Source: CBDDKW01 sp965230425
Lineage (GTDB): Bacteria; Pseudomonadota; Gammaproteobacteria; UBA1113
Length of the DNA: 64,000 bases
Assembly (NCBI GenBank): GCA_965230425.1
Contig: CBDDKW010000017.1
Coordinates: 1-64,000, forward strand
Direction: 5' to 3'
Shown: piece after piece, positions 54,601-63,245 of the stretch
Layout of the letters: the number at the start of each line of letters is the position of its first letter
Position numbering within the stretch: position 1 is the first letter of the stretch
The notes under the pieces: model-generated
What the model was told of the DNA's origin: nothing
The model's input: only the letters and a program-made list of their open reading frames with translations
The model's database searches: none
Made by a program: the position numbers and the translations under genes

Positions 54601-57600
54601 CTATTTTCAACTTTAGCTGCCATATCTAAGCTATCTCGATCGACTGTAAAGGCAGCTTGACTGTCAATCACGTAAATAAGCCGAGATGAATCAAGAGCTA
54701 ACGCTTGTTTTAATAAATAGCTACTTAAACCCACAGGATCTGTATGTGCAAATAGAATATGCTGATTGTCGAAATTAGTCACAATAGTATTTATGTCAGT
54801 TATATCATTAATGACAACAGGTGTCATGAGTGATTTAATGCATTGTTCTAATTGCGTTTGCGTGCTCAATTGGGTATTTTTTGTTCTAGCATTACTCTTT
54901 TCAGTTTTGGATGAACTTTGAGTTAATCTATCCGGTGTTGAAGAGCCGTGTGCACTTGTCAACTCTGATAGATGAGGTGTTGGCATAGCTTGGCCTTCTG
55001 TAACAGCCTCTGGTTCTGTAGGTAATATAGTAGGCGCAGTTATTCCTCGATTTTGGTTTTCATCTTTGGATGAACTTTGAGTTAATCTAGCCGATGTTGA
55101 AGAGCCGTGTGCACTTGTCAACTCTGATAGATGAGGTGTTGGCATAGCTTGGCCTTCTGTAACAGCCTCTGGTTCTGTAGGTAATATAGTAGGCCCAATT
55201 ATTCCCAGATTTTGATTTTCAACATATATCTGTTTACTACCACCTAACCCACCAAGATATATTGGCACCCAGATGTTATTAATACAAATTTCCAATATTA
55301 CATGGTTATTGTTTATATCTTGAATGAAGACAAGTTCAGGTGAGACGAATTCCAAGAGTAACCGATAGTATACAGCCACCACGCGCTGGGCACATGAGCC
55401 GCCACGGTAATCAAATAATGCAATCAACCAACTGTCATCAGATTCAAAATTCCTTCTATCAGGTATGATATCATCACACGTTGAACCCGCACTATAGCCT
55501 TGTGCAATATCTCGGTAATCATCAATTATTTGTCTGATAACATTTCCTTCAGGAATGTGTTGATAACGTTCTATTTGCTTAGCTTCTATTACGGCTTTCA
55601 CCACATAAGTTAACGTAGCTTTTTTATCTGTTTTTAAGTAGAAATGATTATCTTCATTACAATGGTAAAGACTCACTCCCGCGGGTACAGGTTTTAGAAT
55701 ACCTGTAAACTCTTCATGAGCATCGATAGAGCCTTGAATGCGCGTAACACCTGAATTAAACGTTTGGGTAAATTCATGATAACGATATCCAGCGTCCGAA
55801 CAATCGTATTCAAATTTTCTGATATCACTTGCTGATAATTGATTATAACTTATAAGGGTTAGCTGTTTATTTGTAGGAATAAAATGCTGTAGTTGTAATG
55901 GTTGTTCCAAATTTAGTAAATACCGTCCCGTTCTCACCGGCTGCACTCCCAAACTTTGGTTATTCAGTATTCTGCCAGCCTTAATCATTTTGTATGTTTT
56001 GAGTGATTCTGTAGAACCTTTAATATTATGGGATTTATAGGTGCTTTGTTGGTGAATATAGATATTGGGACCAATATTTGTAGTTTGAGGTCGAGTGTAA
56101 GTTAGCTCAGCAGATGTTGAAGAATTTTGAGTTCTTTTTAAACTTCTTTTACTAGCCCTTTCTGCAGACGGAACGATGGCATCAACAGTATTATCAGTAT
56201 TTAATAAACCTAGAGGTTTGTTAATCAATTCGTCGAGAGAAGGTGACTGGCTGTACTGGATGGTAAAGGAACTAGGTACTTCACAATCAACAAGTAAAGT
56301 AATATGTCGCAAGCAATGACTGCAATGCTGTTGTAACAGCATGAGGAATTCAGTGATCGCATCAGGGACTCCGCCAACAATTTCCATATAGCTTAACTTA
56401 GGCAATAAACCAGACTTAATCCATGCCTGTAATTTTTGAAAATCTTCATTGTTCTCATCAACGTCAACTTCCACGCTGATAATATTAGGGTGTGGATTGT
56501 TTGGCATTAAATTGTCAGAAATAATTTCAGATTTATTAAAATAAGCTGGGAATTTATCTGGCAATAAGCCTTCATTAAAAAGATATTCTTTTGCCCTATC
56601 ATGTAACCACAGTAACATATCAAACCAATCATAGGGCTTTAATATGCGCCTAAATAGCTGTATAACTTTACGATGCCACCTAAAATTATGCCGGTGTTTC
56701 AAAAGGGTTTCAACTTCTTTCCGCACAAAAGATCGGGTAAGATATTTTTTATCTTCAAATAACTGCATAATACAGAGATTTAGTAGTTTATTCTTCAACT
56801 GTGCTGACTTTGCAAACGCAATGTATGATGAACTATTTGAAATGCTAAGGATAAAATGTGAACTTTCAAGCAATAATAATTGCAGCCCAGCATCTTTGAG
56901 CGAACAAAAAATATCAAAAAAATATAAGTATTGGATGTCAATAGGACTATTGCTAATGATAGACAATTTTTTTTTAAGTAACCAATACTGATCTTGAGCA
57001 GTTGGGGCAGCTTGGATACATAGTGTAAACTCCTCAGGATATTTTATACGTCTTTTTAATCTACTAAAAAGATAGATTCGTTCCGAGTCGCGGAGAAATA
57101 GCAAGGCTTCAAAAAGTTTATTCCTGTTTTCGCGTAGATCACTGTTATCGCAGCCCCCCAACGATCGTTCAATTATTTCAACCAATGAACGCTGTATTTT
57201 AGGGCACTTAACCACGGTTAGACAACGAAAAGCATCTGCAGGCGACTGAATAAGGTCCTCAGTCTGGGCAAACACATGTTGTTGTAAGCCAATATCATCA
57301 ATATGACGCAAGCATGCTTCTAAGTGGATGACGTTATCAATTGGCTTTATGTTCCATTCATAAAATTGCTTTTGCCACTCAGGAAAATCAAGAAGTTTCA
57401 ACAACGCGATTACCTTATCTTTATCAATACGCGAGACGGATGTGGTATCAAAAGACAGCTTGAGTAATTCATCAAACAAACAATCTAGTGCATAAGGACT
57501 TTCAAGATCCTTCCTAAACATATTTGCTAGTAGCTTTTTAAGCTTAAGCCAGCTTAGACTAAATTTATCATCTCCAAGTAAAAAAACAGCAAAGTCAGAG

Positions 57601-58826
57601 ATGTTAATTTTGTATTGAAGTTTTCCGACGAACTGTTGTTGCAAGCCATCCATGCATTTTAAACAGTGAATTAATTCAGAACCATTGCTGATTTTCTCAA
57701 TGTTTTTCAATAAAAATTCTTGCTGGTATTGAGGTGATATTATATGCTTTATACACGATGATAAATCAGCTGCTGATTTGGCTTTAGCAGTATGTGCTTC
57801 TAAAATCTGTCGCTGATGTTGAGGATGCCTTACAGCTTTTAAATAGCTGATAAGAACTGATATTGTATCAATTTCTTGTAGACTTCTTAACAGGAGCTGT
57901 TCTTGGGTGGCTGGGCTTTGTAGAAGTTGCTCGTATACTTTATCACCTGAGTATTTTAATATGACCTCGAGGCAGCTGATTAATTTCACATTACGACTGT
58001 CTTTCTTTTCGTCATCCAAGGATCTAATGACCTCATCATCAAAAAGATTCATTTTCGCTATCGCCATCGCTGCACGCAAATCAGATCTGGTTCGAACAGG
58101 TGATTCATTACGCTTGAATTTTTTTTCTGCAAACAATAACAGTAGCCTTTCTCGGTTTACAGTTTCATGTAAATAAGGCAGATAGTGCATTAATGACTCG
58201 AAAGACGATACAATAGATAAATGCGATCTTAACTCATATTGATCTTCATCTAATAAAGCTTGCTGACGCAAAACTTGGCGTTGTTTAGATGAATAACGCT
58301 GGCAAATAATATGATAATGGCTTTTATTAACATAATCTAATAACAGCTCAAACTCAGTATTTGTAATAAGGCAAATTGAATCTCTGTACACTAGATACTT
58401 TGCTAGTCGGATATAATCACATTTTTCATCAAAAGTTCTGATATGATATATACCCTCTAAAGACTTTGTCTGCTGATGCTCTAGCATCTGATTAATTGAT
58501 TCAACGATTGGTTCAAAAACTTTATTATAGCTAGTAACATAAAGTTTAAATCCCAATTTTGCTAGGAACTGCATACACATTTCTAGTTCAGGTAATGCTA
58601 AACCACCTATCTTTGCATTTAGGTCTTCTTTATTGAGTGTGAACACCAGGGTTTTAGGTACAGGTTGAGTGGAAGGCTTTGTCATGGTCTGCCAACCCGA
58701 GCCATTTGCAAGTTCATTCACAGGGTTTAAGCGTTCGGCAGGTGAGCGGCCCACCATCATTTGCACTGGGTTACTAAACAATTGCGCAGGTAAAATAATA
58801 CCCTTAAAAACTATTTCTTTGGACAT
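51690..58826 (-). CDS. Giant protein (2378 aa) with helical repeats, transglutaminase-like segment and two P-loop AAA modules
   Basis: No whole-length family recognised and no signal peptide. Residues ~190-620 contain helical repeats of about 40 residues of the form Q-x-x-Leu...x-Leu-x-x-Cys-Leu-x-x-Ile (SAADLSSCIKHI; NGSELIHCLKCM; NVIHLEACLRHI). Residues ~1110-1200 resemble a transglutaminase fold: Cys1145 in RGGSCAQRV and His1175 in NNNHVILEI, followed by WVPIYLGG. Residues ~1202-1307 are a 53-residue tandem duplication. Residues ~1340-1800 look AAA-like but lack a P-loop. The first ATPase has Walker A GAIQAGKST (Lys1932) and Walker B LILDDAHQ (~1974). The second has GIPGAGKS (Lys2170) and VWIDEIN (~2228), with a MoxR/midasin-like FFSANSIALCGRRPLP. 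Function is unknown; a remodelling ATPase or effector are both possible. Confidence 0.7.
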   Translation of the reverse strand: MSKEIVFKGIILPAQLFSNPVQMMVGRSPAERLNPVNELANGSGWQTMTKPSTQPVPKTLVFTLNKEDLNAKIGGLALPELEMCMQFLAKLGFKLYVTSYNKVFEPIVESINQMLEHQQTKSLEGIYHIRTFDEKCDYIRLAKYLVYRDSICLITNTEFELLLDYVNKSHYHIICQRYSSKQRQVLRQQALLDEDQYELRSHLSIVSSFESLMHYLPYLHETVNRERLLLLFAEKKFKRNESPVRTRSDLRAAMAIAKMNLFDDEVIRSLDDEKKDSRNVKLISCLEVILKYSGDKVYEQLLQSPATQEQLLLRSLQEIDTISVLISYLKAVRHPQHQRQILEAHTAKAKSAADLSSCIKHIISPQYQQEFLLKNIEKISNGSELIHCLKCMDGLQQQFVGKLQYKINISDFAVFLLGDDKFSLSWLKLKKLLANMFRKDLESPYALDCLFDELLKLSFDTTSVSRIDKDKVIALLKLLDFPEWQKQFYEWNIKPIDNVIHLEACLRHIDDIGLQQHVFAQTEDLIQSPADAFRCLTVVKCPKIQRSLVEIIERSLGGCDNSDLRENRNKLFEALLFLRDSERIYLFSRLKRRIKYPEEFTLCIQAAPTAQDQYWLLKKKLSIISNSPIDIQYLYFFDIFCSLKDAGLQLLLLESSHFILSISNSSSYIAFAKSAQLKNKLLNLCIMQLFEDKKYLTRSFVRKEVETLLKHRHNFRWHRKVIQLFRRILKPYDWFDMLLWLHDRAKEYLFNEGLLPDKFPAYFNKSEIISDNLMPNNPHPNIISVEVDVDENNEDFQKLQAWIKSGLLPKLSYMEIVGGVPDAITEFLMLLQQHCSHCLRHITLLVDCEVPSSFTIQYSQSPSLDELINKPLGLLNTDNTVDAIVPSAERASKRSLKRTQNSSTSAELTYTRPQTTNIGPNIYIHQQSTYKSHNIKGSTESLKTYKMIKAGRILNNQSLGVQPVRTGRYLLNLEQPLQLQHFIPTNKQLTLISYNQLSASDIRKFEYDCSDAGYRYHEFTQTFNSGVTRIQGSIDAHEEFTGILKPVPAGVSLYHCNEDNHFYLKTDKKATLTYVVKAVIEAKQIERYQHIPEGNVIRQIIDDYRDIAQGYSAGSTCDDIIPDRRNFESDDSWLIALFDYRGGSCAQRVVAVYYRLLLEFVSPELVFIQDINNNHVILEICINNIWVPIYLGGLGGSKQIYVENQNLGIIGPTILPTEPEAVTEGQAMPTPHLSELTSAHGSSTSARLTQSSSKDENQNRGITAPTILPTEPEAVTEGQAMPTPHLSELTSAHGSSTPDRLTQSSSKTEKSNARTKNTQLSTQTQLEQCIKSLMTPVVINDITDINTIVTNFDNQHILFAHTDPVGLSSYLLKQALALDSSRLIYVIDSQAAFTVDRDSLDMAAKVENRIVNRTALMDFLSQAAAATSGTPPLLIFLWNCLTTAQRAALTTVLDDIRSLKGHKIPDNIQIISICSELLRDMSFWTRQQVVAEVKTELPLSIQEFDQDELLNQTDTYEYDMRGVSDWQSRLLGAIVLKENVPVWEKSTFIDDIEQGNITDNSQLRLINLPNSARVNCEAFLNQAVIRGYINYHRACIPMPKLADIDIDTSDFNFSEFSPITIVKNITLAQLPTDTKLVNTLLFDYLLQQKIVHEGYYRQKEGWLKAHAEKTLSLWLTSVLSDEQWYCLYAEAKSYNVNIILYIAPGIEVPTYLPLSVQAEYAAMVDVPTRRPTVHTILTNDSRHESHTISEQALIIDVEAHDYYDLIGDITYDKLPQKFANFLYTETDFIKALRTQRPIVLRGSFSEALLLALHPLLASQLLCLPDGQMLTVTAPLTFIIEIDVSSLPANGHPYLPLTFLGSKVKVDRVNTQSRKSLTLYNENCEKLVRLSVEYQLTDMQVATVLNQHRQTAIMSAFNEFNIIHIIGAIQAGKSTLIRMLTNNKKRNVFAYYGLSNFSAWAQHKDDKTRPILILDDAHQINTQLTFFIPLLQGSELEIYYQGSIHRLSPAHKVIIISNGQPFTHEQRLLQLGCIPKLYFQALPQAVVSHSLARIHEQIPHSPEINAGKGRCDGDSYLASVLMDYSVYTKKTSVCAFEYTVIEHICERSLEQQLPQQSISQQCYAEIPSNTAQRKVVANFIRIHRAQRKWQAPANQAGQHGIYIEGIPGAGKSVLIQHMLDIHGYSDKSTLSSLSEACLWFDKIDASIDSIAIIARCIEAFEAGQAVWIDEINTIKADVLQALHLMMSGFHPYSGKPAKQAGFMAFFSANSIALCGRRPLPVEFSKCCIQLGCPPLGAEDIKLIVTQQYPETVRSMNVLQFAQDCCEVMKQQPDMNTRTMLKHFAKFSGIYQQDKQAAQLTRRTESQGISGCKLPTVVNR
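54906..55223 (-). repeat. 159-bp tandem duplication inside the giant ATPase gene
   Basis: Two copies, about 54906-55064 and 55065-55223, are nearly identical. The period is 159 bp, so the 53-residue unit (EPEAVTEGQAMPTPHLSELT at its core) stays in frame. It encodes a Ser/Thr/Pro-rich linker between the transglutaminase-like and ATPase parts. High identity points to a recent duplication that may vary in copy number. Confidence 0.9.
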
Positions 58827-59096
58827 GTTCTCGACCTATTCTTGTTATTATTGCTTAATACACTTTTATATCTATTTAAGAAATTAATTATTATCTTTAT
58901 AGGAATTAATATTTGGACCTAGTGAGAGATTTTAACAAATTATCTGTTCAAAAACAACACAGAATATGCTGCTCGTCAACATGCTGTAACTTATTATTAT
59001 GCCAATTTATTTGACTTGGCCGGACGGATTAACTTGTTTACCCATTATCGTTGACTGTGTATGATGTCTATATAGTCTAAGAGATGCAGCAATTCA

Positions 59097-60821
59097 ATGG
59101 ACCTTAGTATCTTCAATACAATTATCATTCTCTTGTTTGCAGCAGTATTGGTGAACATTACTTGCCGTGCCTGCAAAATACCTACGATTATTGGCTATAT
59201 TGTGATAGGTATGCTGCTGGGGCCGCATTTATTGGGCGTCATTTCAAACCGCCAAGATATTAGAGATTTAGCTGAGTTTGGCATCGTCTTTTTACTATTT
59301 ACCATTGGTTTAGAATTTTCCCTAACAAAACTCATGGCTATGCGCTCCTTAGTCTTTGGCTATGGTGGTTTACAAGTACTCATCACCGTCCTGGTCACCA
59401 TCCCTATTGCTTATTATGTAGGTATTGATTTAAATGCTGCAATCATACTCGGTGCGGTAGTTGCCATGTCATCTACCGCCATTGTGACTAGACAATTGAC
59501 TGAGCAATTAGAGTTACTTTCACCTCATGGGCATAATTCACTGGCCATTCTCTTATTTCAAGATTTGGCCGTTATTCCCTTTTTGATTTTGATCCCTAGC
59601 TTGGCAAATGCGCAAAGTAGTTCATTAACGCTGATTTTATTTTGGGCTTTAGTCAAAGGTGTTATCGCCATTGCAGCGATTCTATTCCTTGGCAATAAGA
59701 TTTTACGCCCCTTATTTCAAAAGATATCCATGCGTCATTCTAGTGAGTTATTCACATTGACTACTTTGTTTATCGCACTTGCTGCTGCCTGGATTACCCA
59801 TGCCCTCGGTCTGTCATTGGCGTTAGGAGCTTTCCTTGCCGGGATCATGCTAGGTGAAACTGAATTCCGCCATCAAATCGAATTAGAAGCTCGCCCTTTC
59901 CGCGATGTGCTGCTGGGCTTATTTTTTATCACCATTGGTATGCAATTCGAATTTGAGCAATTACCCACAAATTGGCTATGGGTATTGTTAATGCTATTTG
60001 CGTTAGTGGTTTTCAAAACCAGTTTGATCAGTCTATTGGGCCTGTATTTTAGTAAGCAAAAAGATACAGCAGCTCGTACCGGCGTTATTTTAGCCCAAGG
60101 CGGTGAGTTTGGTTTTGCTCTTTTACTGTTAATGTTAAACCATCACTTACTACCCAATAGCTATGGCCAAGTAGTGCTTGCGGCATTACTTATCAGTATG
60201 CTCATTGCGCCCTTTTTTATTCGCTATAATCGACAAATTGTGGCTTGGTGTTTACCTAATGCCAGTAAAGATACTCATAGACAATACCAGCAAGATTTAG
60301 CCATGGTTACTCAAGACTTAGAGAGTCATGTGATCCTCTGTGGCTACGGCCGCATGGGAGCCCATGTGGCGACCTTTCTACGCCAAGAAGATATTCCTTT
60401 TATGGCGCTCGACTTGGATCCTGCAAAGATTCAGACAGCCCGTTCACAAGGCGTAAACATTGCCTATGGTGATGCTAGCCACCATGACATTTTAAGCCGT
60501 ATTGGTTTGAATCAAGCAAAAGCCATTGCCATTTGTTTTGATAATCCAGCACTAGCCATGAAGGTCTTGCAGCAAATACGCCAGCTTAATCAAGATATCC
60601 CCATTTTTGTCCGTAGCTTTGACGACAGCAATATTGAAGAATTACAGCAATGCGGTGCCACAGAGGTCATCCCGGAAACACTAGAATCTAGTATTATTTT
60701 AGCGGCGCACTTGCTGGTACATATGGGGGTATCCGCCAGTAAAGTCTTTACTGATATGGAACGTAGTAGGCAGAATCGTTATGAATTATTACGCCAGTCG
60801 CAGGATGATAGCGAGCAATAG
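59097..60821 (+). CDS. CPA2 cation/proton antiporter with TrkA-N domain
   Basis: A 574-residue KefB/YbaL-like protein. About 12 membrane helices carry IPTIIGYIVIGMLLGPHL, GIVFLLFTIGLEFS, AVVAMSSTAIVTRQL, LFQDLAVIPFLIL and FFITIGMQFEFE. A cytosolic Rossmann RCK domain begins at VILCGYGRMGAHVATFL (~residue 415) and is followed by LDLDPAKIQTARSQG and GDASHHDIL, which bind a nucleotide. The family exchanges K+ or Na+ for protons; ion preference cannot be read here. There is no KefF/KefG partner gene next to it. Confidence 0.92.
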   Translation: MDLSIFNTIIILLFAAVLVNITCRACKIPTIIGYIVIGMLLGPHLLGVISNRQDIRDLAEFGIVFLLFTIGLEFSLTKLMAMRSLVFGYGGLQVLITVLVTIPIAYYVGIDLNAAIILGAVVAMSSTAIVTRQLTEQLELLSPHGHNSLAILLFQDLAVIPFLILIPSLANAQSSSLTLILFWALVKGVIAIAAILFLGNKILRPLFQKISMRHSSELFTLTTLFIALAAAWITHALGLSLALGAFLAGIMLGETEFRHQIELEARPFRDVLLGLFFITIGMQFEFEQLPTNWLWVLLMLFALVVFKTSLISLLGLYFSKQKDTAARTGVILAQGGEFGFALLLLMLNHHLLPNSYGQVVLAALLISMLIAPFFIRYNRQIVAWCLPNASKDTHRQYQQDLAMVTQDLESHVILCGYGRMGAHVATFLRQEDIPFMALDLDPAKIQTARSQGVNIAYGDASHHDILSRIGLNQAKAIAICFDNPALAMKVLQQIRQLNQDIPIFVRSFDDSNIEELQQCGATEVIPETLESSIILAAHLLVHMGVSASKVFTDMERSRQNRYELLRQSQDDSEQ

Positions 60822-60899
60822 CCCCATCTTTGTTAACAATACGGATAATCTTCTAAAACTGGGTTAATTTTTCTAATTCGACGTTGGCGGCTGGTCCTA

Positions 60900-60927
60900 T
60901 TGATGCCAGCACAATATTTGTTATACT
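60900..60927 (+). promoter_or_regulatory. Candidate sigma-70 promoter for trmH
   Basis: TTGATG at 60900-60905 and TATACT at 60922-60927 are separated by 16 bases, and the trmH start lies about 40 bases downstream. The spacing and hexamers are close to consensus. Confidence 0.5.
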
Positions 60928-60966
60928 CGCGCCATAAAGATATCACCCTAAGATTAAGAGATCAAA

Positions 60967-61659
60967 GTGAGTAAACTCCCTATCGACGTCACTGACGCGA
61001 ATTATCAACGTATGCTTGAATTGCTCCAACCCTATGTCACAGAACGGCGCCAAGCGCTGATAGATAGAGTCTGTGCTAATCGACTGGAAAGCATCCATAT
61101 TGCCTTAGAATCGCCTCATGATTTACATAATGCCGCCGCTGTGGTGCGTACCGCTGAAGCCTTTGGGGTTTTGAATATTCATATTATCGCGCCTCAAGAT
61201 ACCGCAGCCACATCCAAAGGCGTGACTCAGGGAGCATTTCACTGGGTTAATATCCATTTTCATGAGGATTTAGCCACCCTTTTGCAGTATTTAGCAGCTA
61301 AGAATATTCAATTAGCCGGGGCTTGTATGCAAGGTGAGACAGCACTGGCAGAAGTTTCAGTAGAATCACCTCTTTGTTTGATTTTAGGGAATGAAACTCA
61401 TGGTTTAAGTGAAGCGGCGCGTGCAGCCTGTGATTTGCTGTATCATATTCCCATGGTGGGGATGAGTGAGAGTTTGAACTTATCAGTGTCAGCCGCGCTA
61501 AGCATGTATGACACCTGCACGCGGCGGCGTGAGTTTATCCAAGCACAGGGTGATCTCAGCACTACTGAGTCAGGCAAGCTAACGGCACAATACTATGGCA
61601 AAAGCGTTAATACCAGATTATTCAATCAGTTATGCAAACAACTTTATGCTAAAGACTAA
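60967..61659 (+). CDS. trmH: tRNA (guanosine-18-2'-O)-methyltransferase TrmH
   Basis: A SPOUT methyltransferase that methylates G18 of tRNA. The 230-residue protein starts at GTG 60967. It has the substrate Arg region ALESPHDLHNAAAVVRTAEA, the SAM-binding knot motifs LILGNETHGLSEAARAACD and IPMVGMSESLNLSVSAALSM, and the C-terminal extension typical of TrmH rather than RlmB. It converges with the next gene and overlaps it by 4 bases, tail to tail. Confidence 0.94.
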   Translation: MSKLPIDVTDANYQRMLELLQPYVTERRQALIDRVCANRLESIHIALESPHDLHNAAAVVRTAEAFGVLNIHIIAPQDTAATSKGVTQGAFHWVNIHFHEDLATLLQYLAAKNIQLAGACMQGETALAEVSVESPLCLILGNETHGLSEAARAACDLLYHIPMVGMSESLNLSVSAALSMYDTCTRRREFIQAQGDLSTTESGKLTAQYYGKSVNTRLFNQLCKQLYAKD

Positions 61660-61976
61660 TCGTCTTTAGTGACGACTTCACCTTCTTTTGCTTCAGGCTG
61701 TTCGTCACTTGCTGCAGGCGCAGGTGCTGCAATCACTTCGGACGCCCGTGAATTTAGCACTGGCTCAGAATTATCGCCGATATCTAATTCAATAGAATTC
61801 ACACTGTCTAAAAATTCTGGTGGACAACGGTGTTCAATGGCCTTCCCCATGACTTCGCTTTTCATTTTAGCCATTAAGTTATTTAGCCATTCATGTGAAA
61901 CTTTATAGAGTGTGATTGGTGCTGATTTAGTCACCATGATGTTATCTGGTGATACGGATTGCTCTTCTTCCCACAT
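61656..61976 (-). CDS. Small acidic hypothetical protein
   Basis: A 106-residue protein, not recognised. The N-terminal 60 residues are mixed helix (SAPITLYKVSHEWLNNLMAK). The last 40 are Ala/Pro/Glu-rich and probably disordered (VIAAPAPAASDEQPEAKEGE). AGGGAAG about 6 bases upstream of the ATG supports the start. About 140 bases upstream on the same strand is a structured RNA with an intrinsic terminator, so this gene may be controlled by attenuation. Convergent with trmH. Confidence 0.55.
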   Translation of the reverse strand: MWEEEQSVSPDNIMVTKSAPITLYKVSHEWLNNLMAKMKSEVMGKAIEHRCPPEFLDSVNSIELDIGDNSEPVLNSRASEVIAAPAPAASDEQPEAKEGEVVTKDD

Positions 61977-62118
61977 AGTACTTCCCTAATGTAATTGCCC
62001 TACATCTGTAGTAGTGTAGCAGAAGATTATTAATCTGCGGTTCAGAGCTAAGATCTTTGTACCATAATACGGAAAATGTTTCAGTATTGAAATGAAAAGC
62101 CAGAATACCAAATCAAAT

Positions 62119-62199
62119 AAAAAAGGCAGCAAGGACTCACATCAGTGCCCTTGCTGCACAAGATAAGCCTAGCGCCGAGAAGCTAAGCTTATATTCTCG
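62119..62199 (-). ncRNA. Structured RNA or attenuator ending in an intrinsic terminator
   Basis: Read on the minus strand, ATAAGCTTAGC (62192-62182) pairs with GCTAGGCTTAT (62173-62163) as an 11-bp stem with one G-U and an 8-base loop. The loop TTCTCG (62181-62176) can instead pair with CGAGAA at 62199-62194, so two folds compete. Next comes a perfect 9-bp GCAGCAAGG/CCTTGCTGC hairpin (62157-62126) and then six T (62124-62119). No minus-strand protein gene lies just upstream, so the terminator serves either a small RNA or the leader of the gene starting at 61976. The 5' end is unknown. Confidence 0.5.
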
Positions 62200-62261
62200 A
62201 GGTTGAGAACATATGTCATTTCATATGTGGAATGCATAATACCCCATCTTGTCAAAAAATA

Positions 62262-62282
62262 TTACGGTCAAAATGACCGTAA
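62262..62282. promoter_or_regulatory. Perfect 9-bp inverted repeat in the divergent region
   Basis: TTACGGTCA and TGACCGTAA flank AAA. It lies between the structured minus-strand RNA and the LuxR-type gene, where an autoregulatory operator would sit. A T8 run follows at 62287-62294, so a weak + strand terminator is an alternative. No other element is seen in 62283-62391 except the probable LuxR promoter, with TATACT near 62303. Confidence 0.45.
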
Positions 62283-62391
62283 CGAATTTTTTTTATAAAA
62301 CTTATACTGTACTTTCTTACGAGTATACCGGAGATATAGATTACTACGGGTAGCTATTGCAATAGTGTGCAAAATAACAAATAGAAAGTGA

Positions 62392-63216
62392 GTGAACATC
62401 ACCATGGTGGATATAGATAGTCTTGAATTTGAAAATCATTGCATGTTTAATGCTGTGAAGCAAGTAAAAACAATCAGCAATGACTTTCTGCAACATTATA
62501 ACTTAACCCATTTTAGTTATTTTCGATTTTATGATGATGGTACTAGTTTTTCGCTCACCACACATCCGGAAGTATCCATCGCTTTTTTCCGCGAACGTTT
62601 CTATAATACTATTGAATACAATAAAGCCACTGACCGTATCGACTCAGCAGCTTTATTATGGCTAGCCTTAAGCCCTAATGATAATAAGTTAATTAATTAC
62701 GTAAAAAGTCACTATAACCTCGCCAATGGCTTACTGATTATCAAAAAACAAGCTGGATTTATCGAAAATTACTATTTTGCCACGAACCCAGATAATTTAT
62801 ATGTAAATAATGCCTACTTGTCACGTTTGGATGATTTTTATAATTTTTGTTTTTATTTCAAAGAGCAAGCCAGAAAGCTGATTATCAAAAACCATAAAAA
62901 TAGAATTGCTCTTCCCGATTATGAACCGCAGGTGCAGGCAGTGAGTTTAAATTTTTATCCAGCATTGAAACAACGCATTAATATTGATGAACCATTATTT
63001 AAAAAGTTATATTATTGCCCAGACTTCACCGCAGCATTAAGCCGCAGGGAATTCCAATGCTTAGCATCTATTGCCCTGGGGATGCAAATCAGAGATATTG
63101 CTAATAAATTAGAGTTAAAAGAACGCACAGTGAATTTTTATTTTGAAAATATCAAACAAAAGTTGGGACTGCATTCGCGTAAGGAATTAATTGATTTTTA
63201 TCATGCGCTTTTTTAG
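62392..63216 (+). CDS. LuxR-family transcriptional regulator
   Basis: A 274-residue regulator. The C-terminal GerE/LuxR helix-turn-helix is clear: LSRREFQCLASIALGMQIRD, then KLELKERTVNFYFENIKQKL and GLHSRKEL. The N-terminal 190 residues are a novel or diverged sensor region rich in aromatic residues; the autoinducer-binding pattern of true quorum sensors (WxxxY, YxxD) is not evident. Either GTG 62392 or ATG 62404 could be the start; neither has a strong ribosome site. Similar solo LuxR proteins with diverged sensors are common in Legionella-like bacteria. Confidence 0.85.
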   Translation: MNITMVDIDSLEFENHCMFNAVKQVKTISNDFLQHYNLTHFSYFRFYDDGTSFSLTTHPEVSIAFFRERFYNTIEYNKATDRIDSAALLWLALSPNDNKLINYVKSHYNLANGLLIIKKQAGFIENYYFATNPDNLYVNNAYLSRLDDFYNFCFYFKEQARKLIIKNHKNRIALPDYEPQVQAVSLNFYPALKQRINIDEPLFKKLYYCPDFTAALSRREFQCLASIALGMQIRDIANKLELKERTVNFYFENIKQKLGLHSRKELIDFYHALF

Positions 63217-63245
63217 TAAGCACAAACTAATGATATACTGATGGT

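Noticed and set aside
53574..58887. Plus-strand frames of 66-115 residues inside the giant ATPase gene
   Set aside because: They are antisense to a continuous minus-strand frame with recognisable ATPase motifs.
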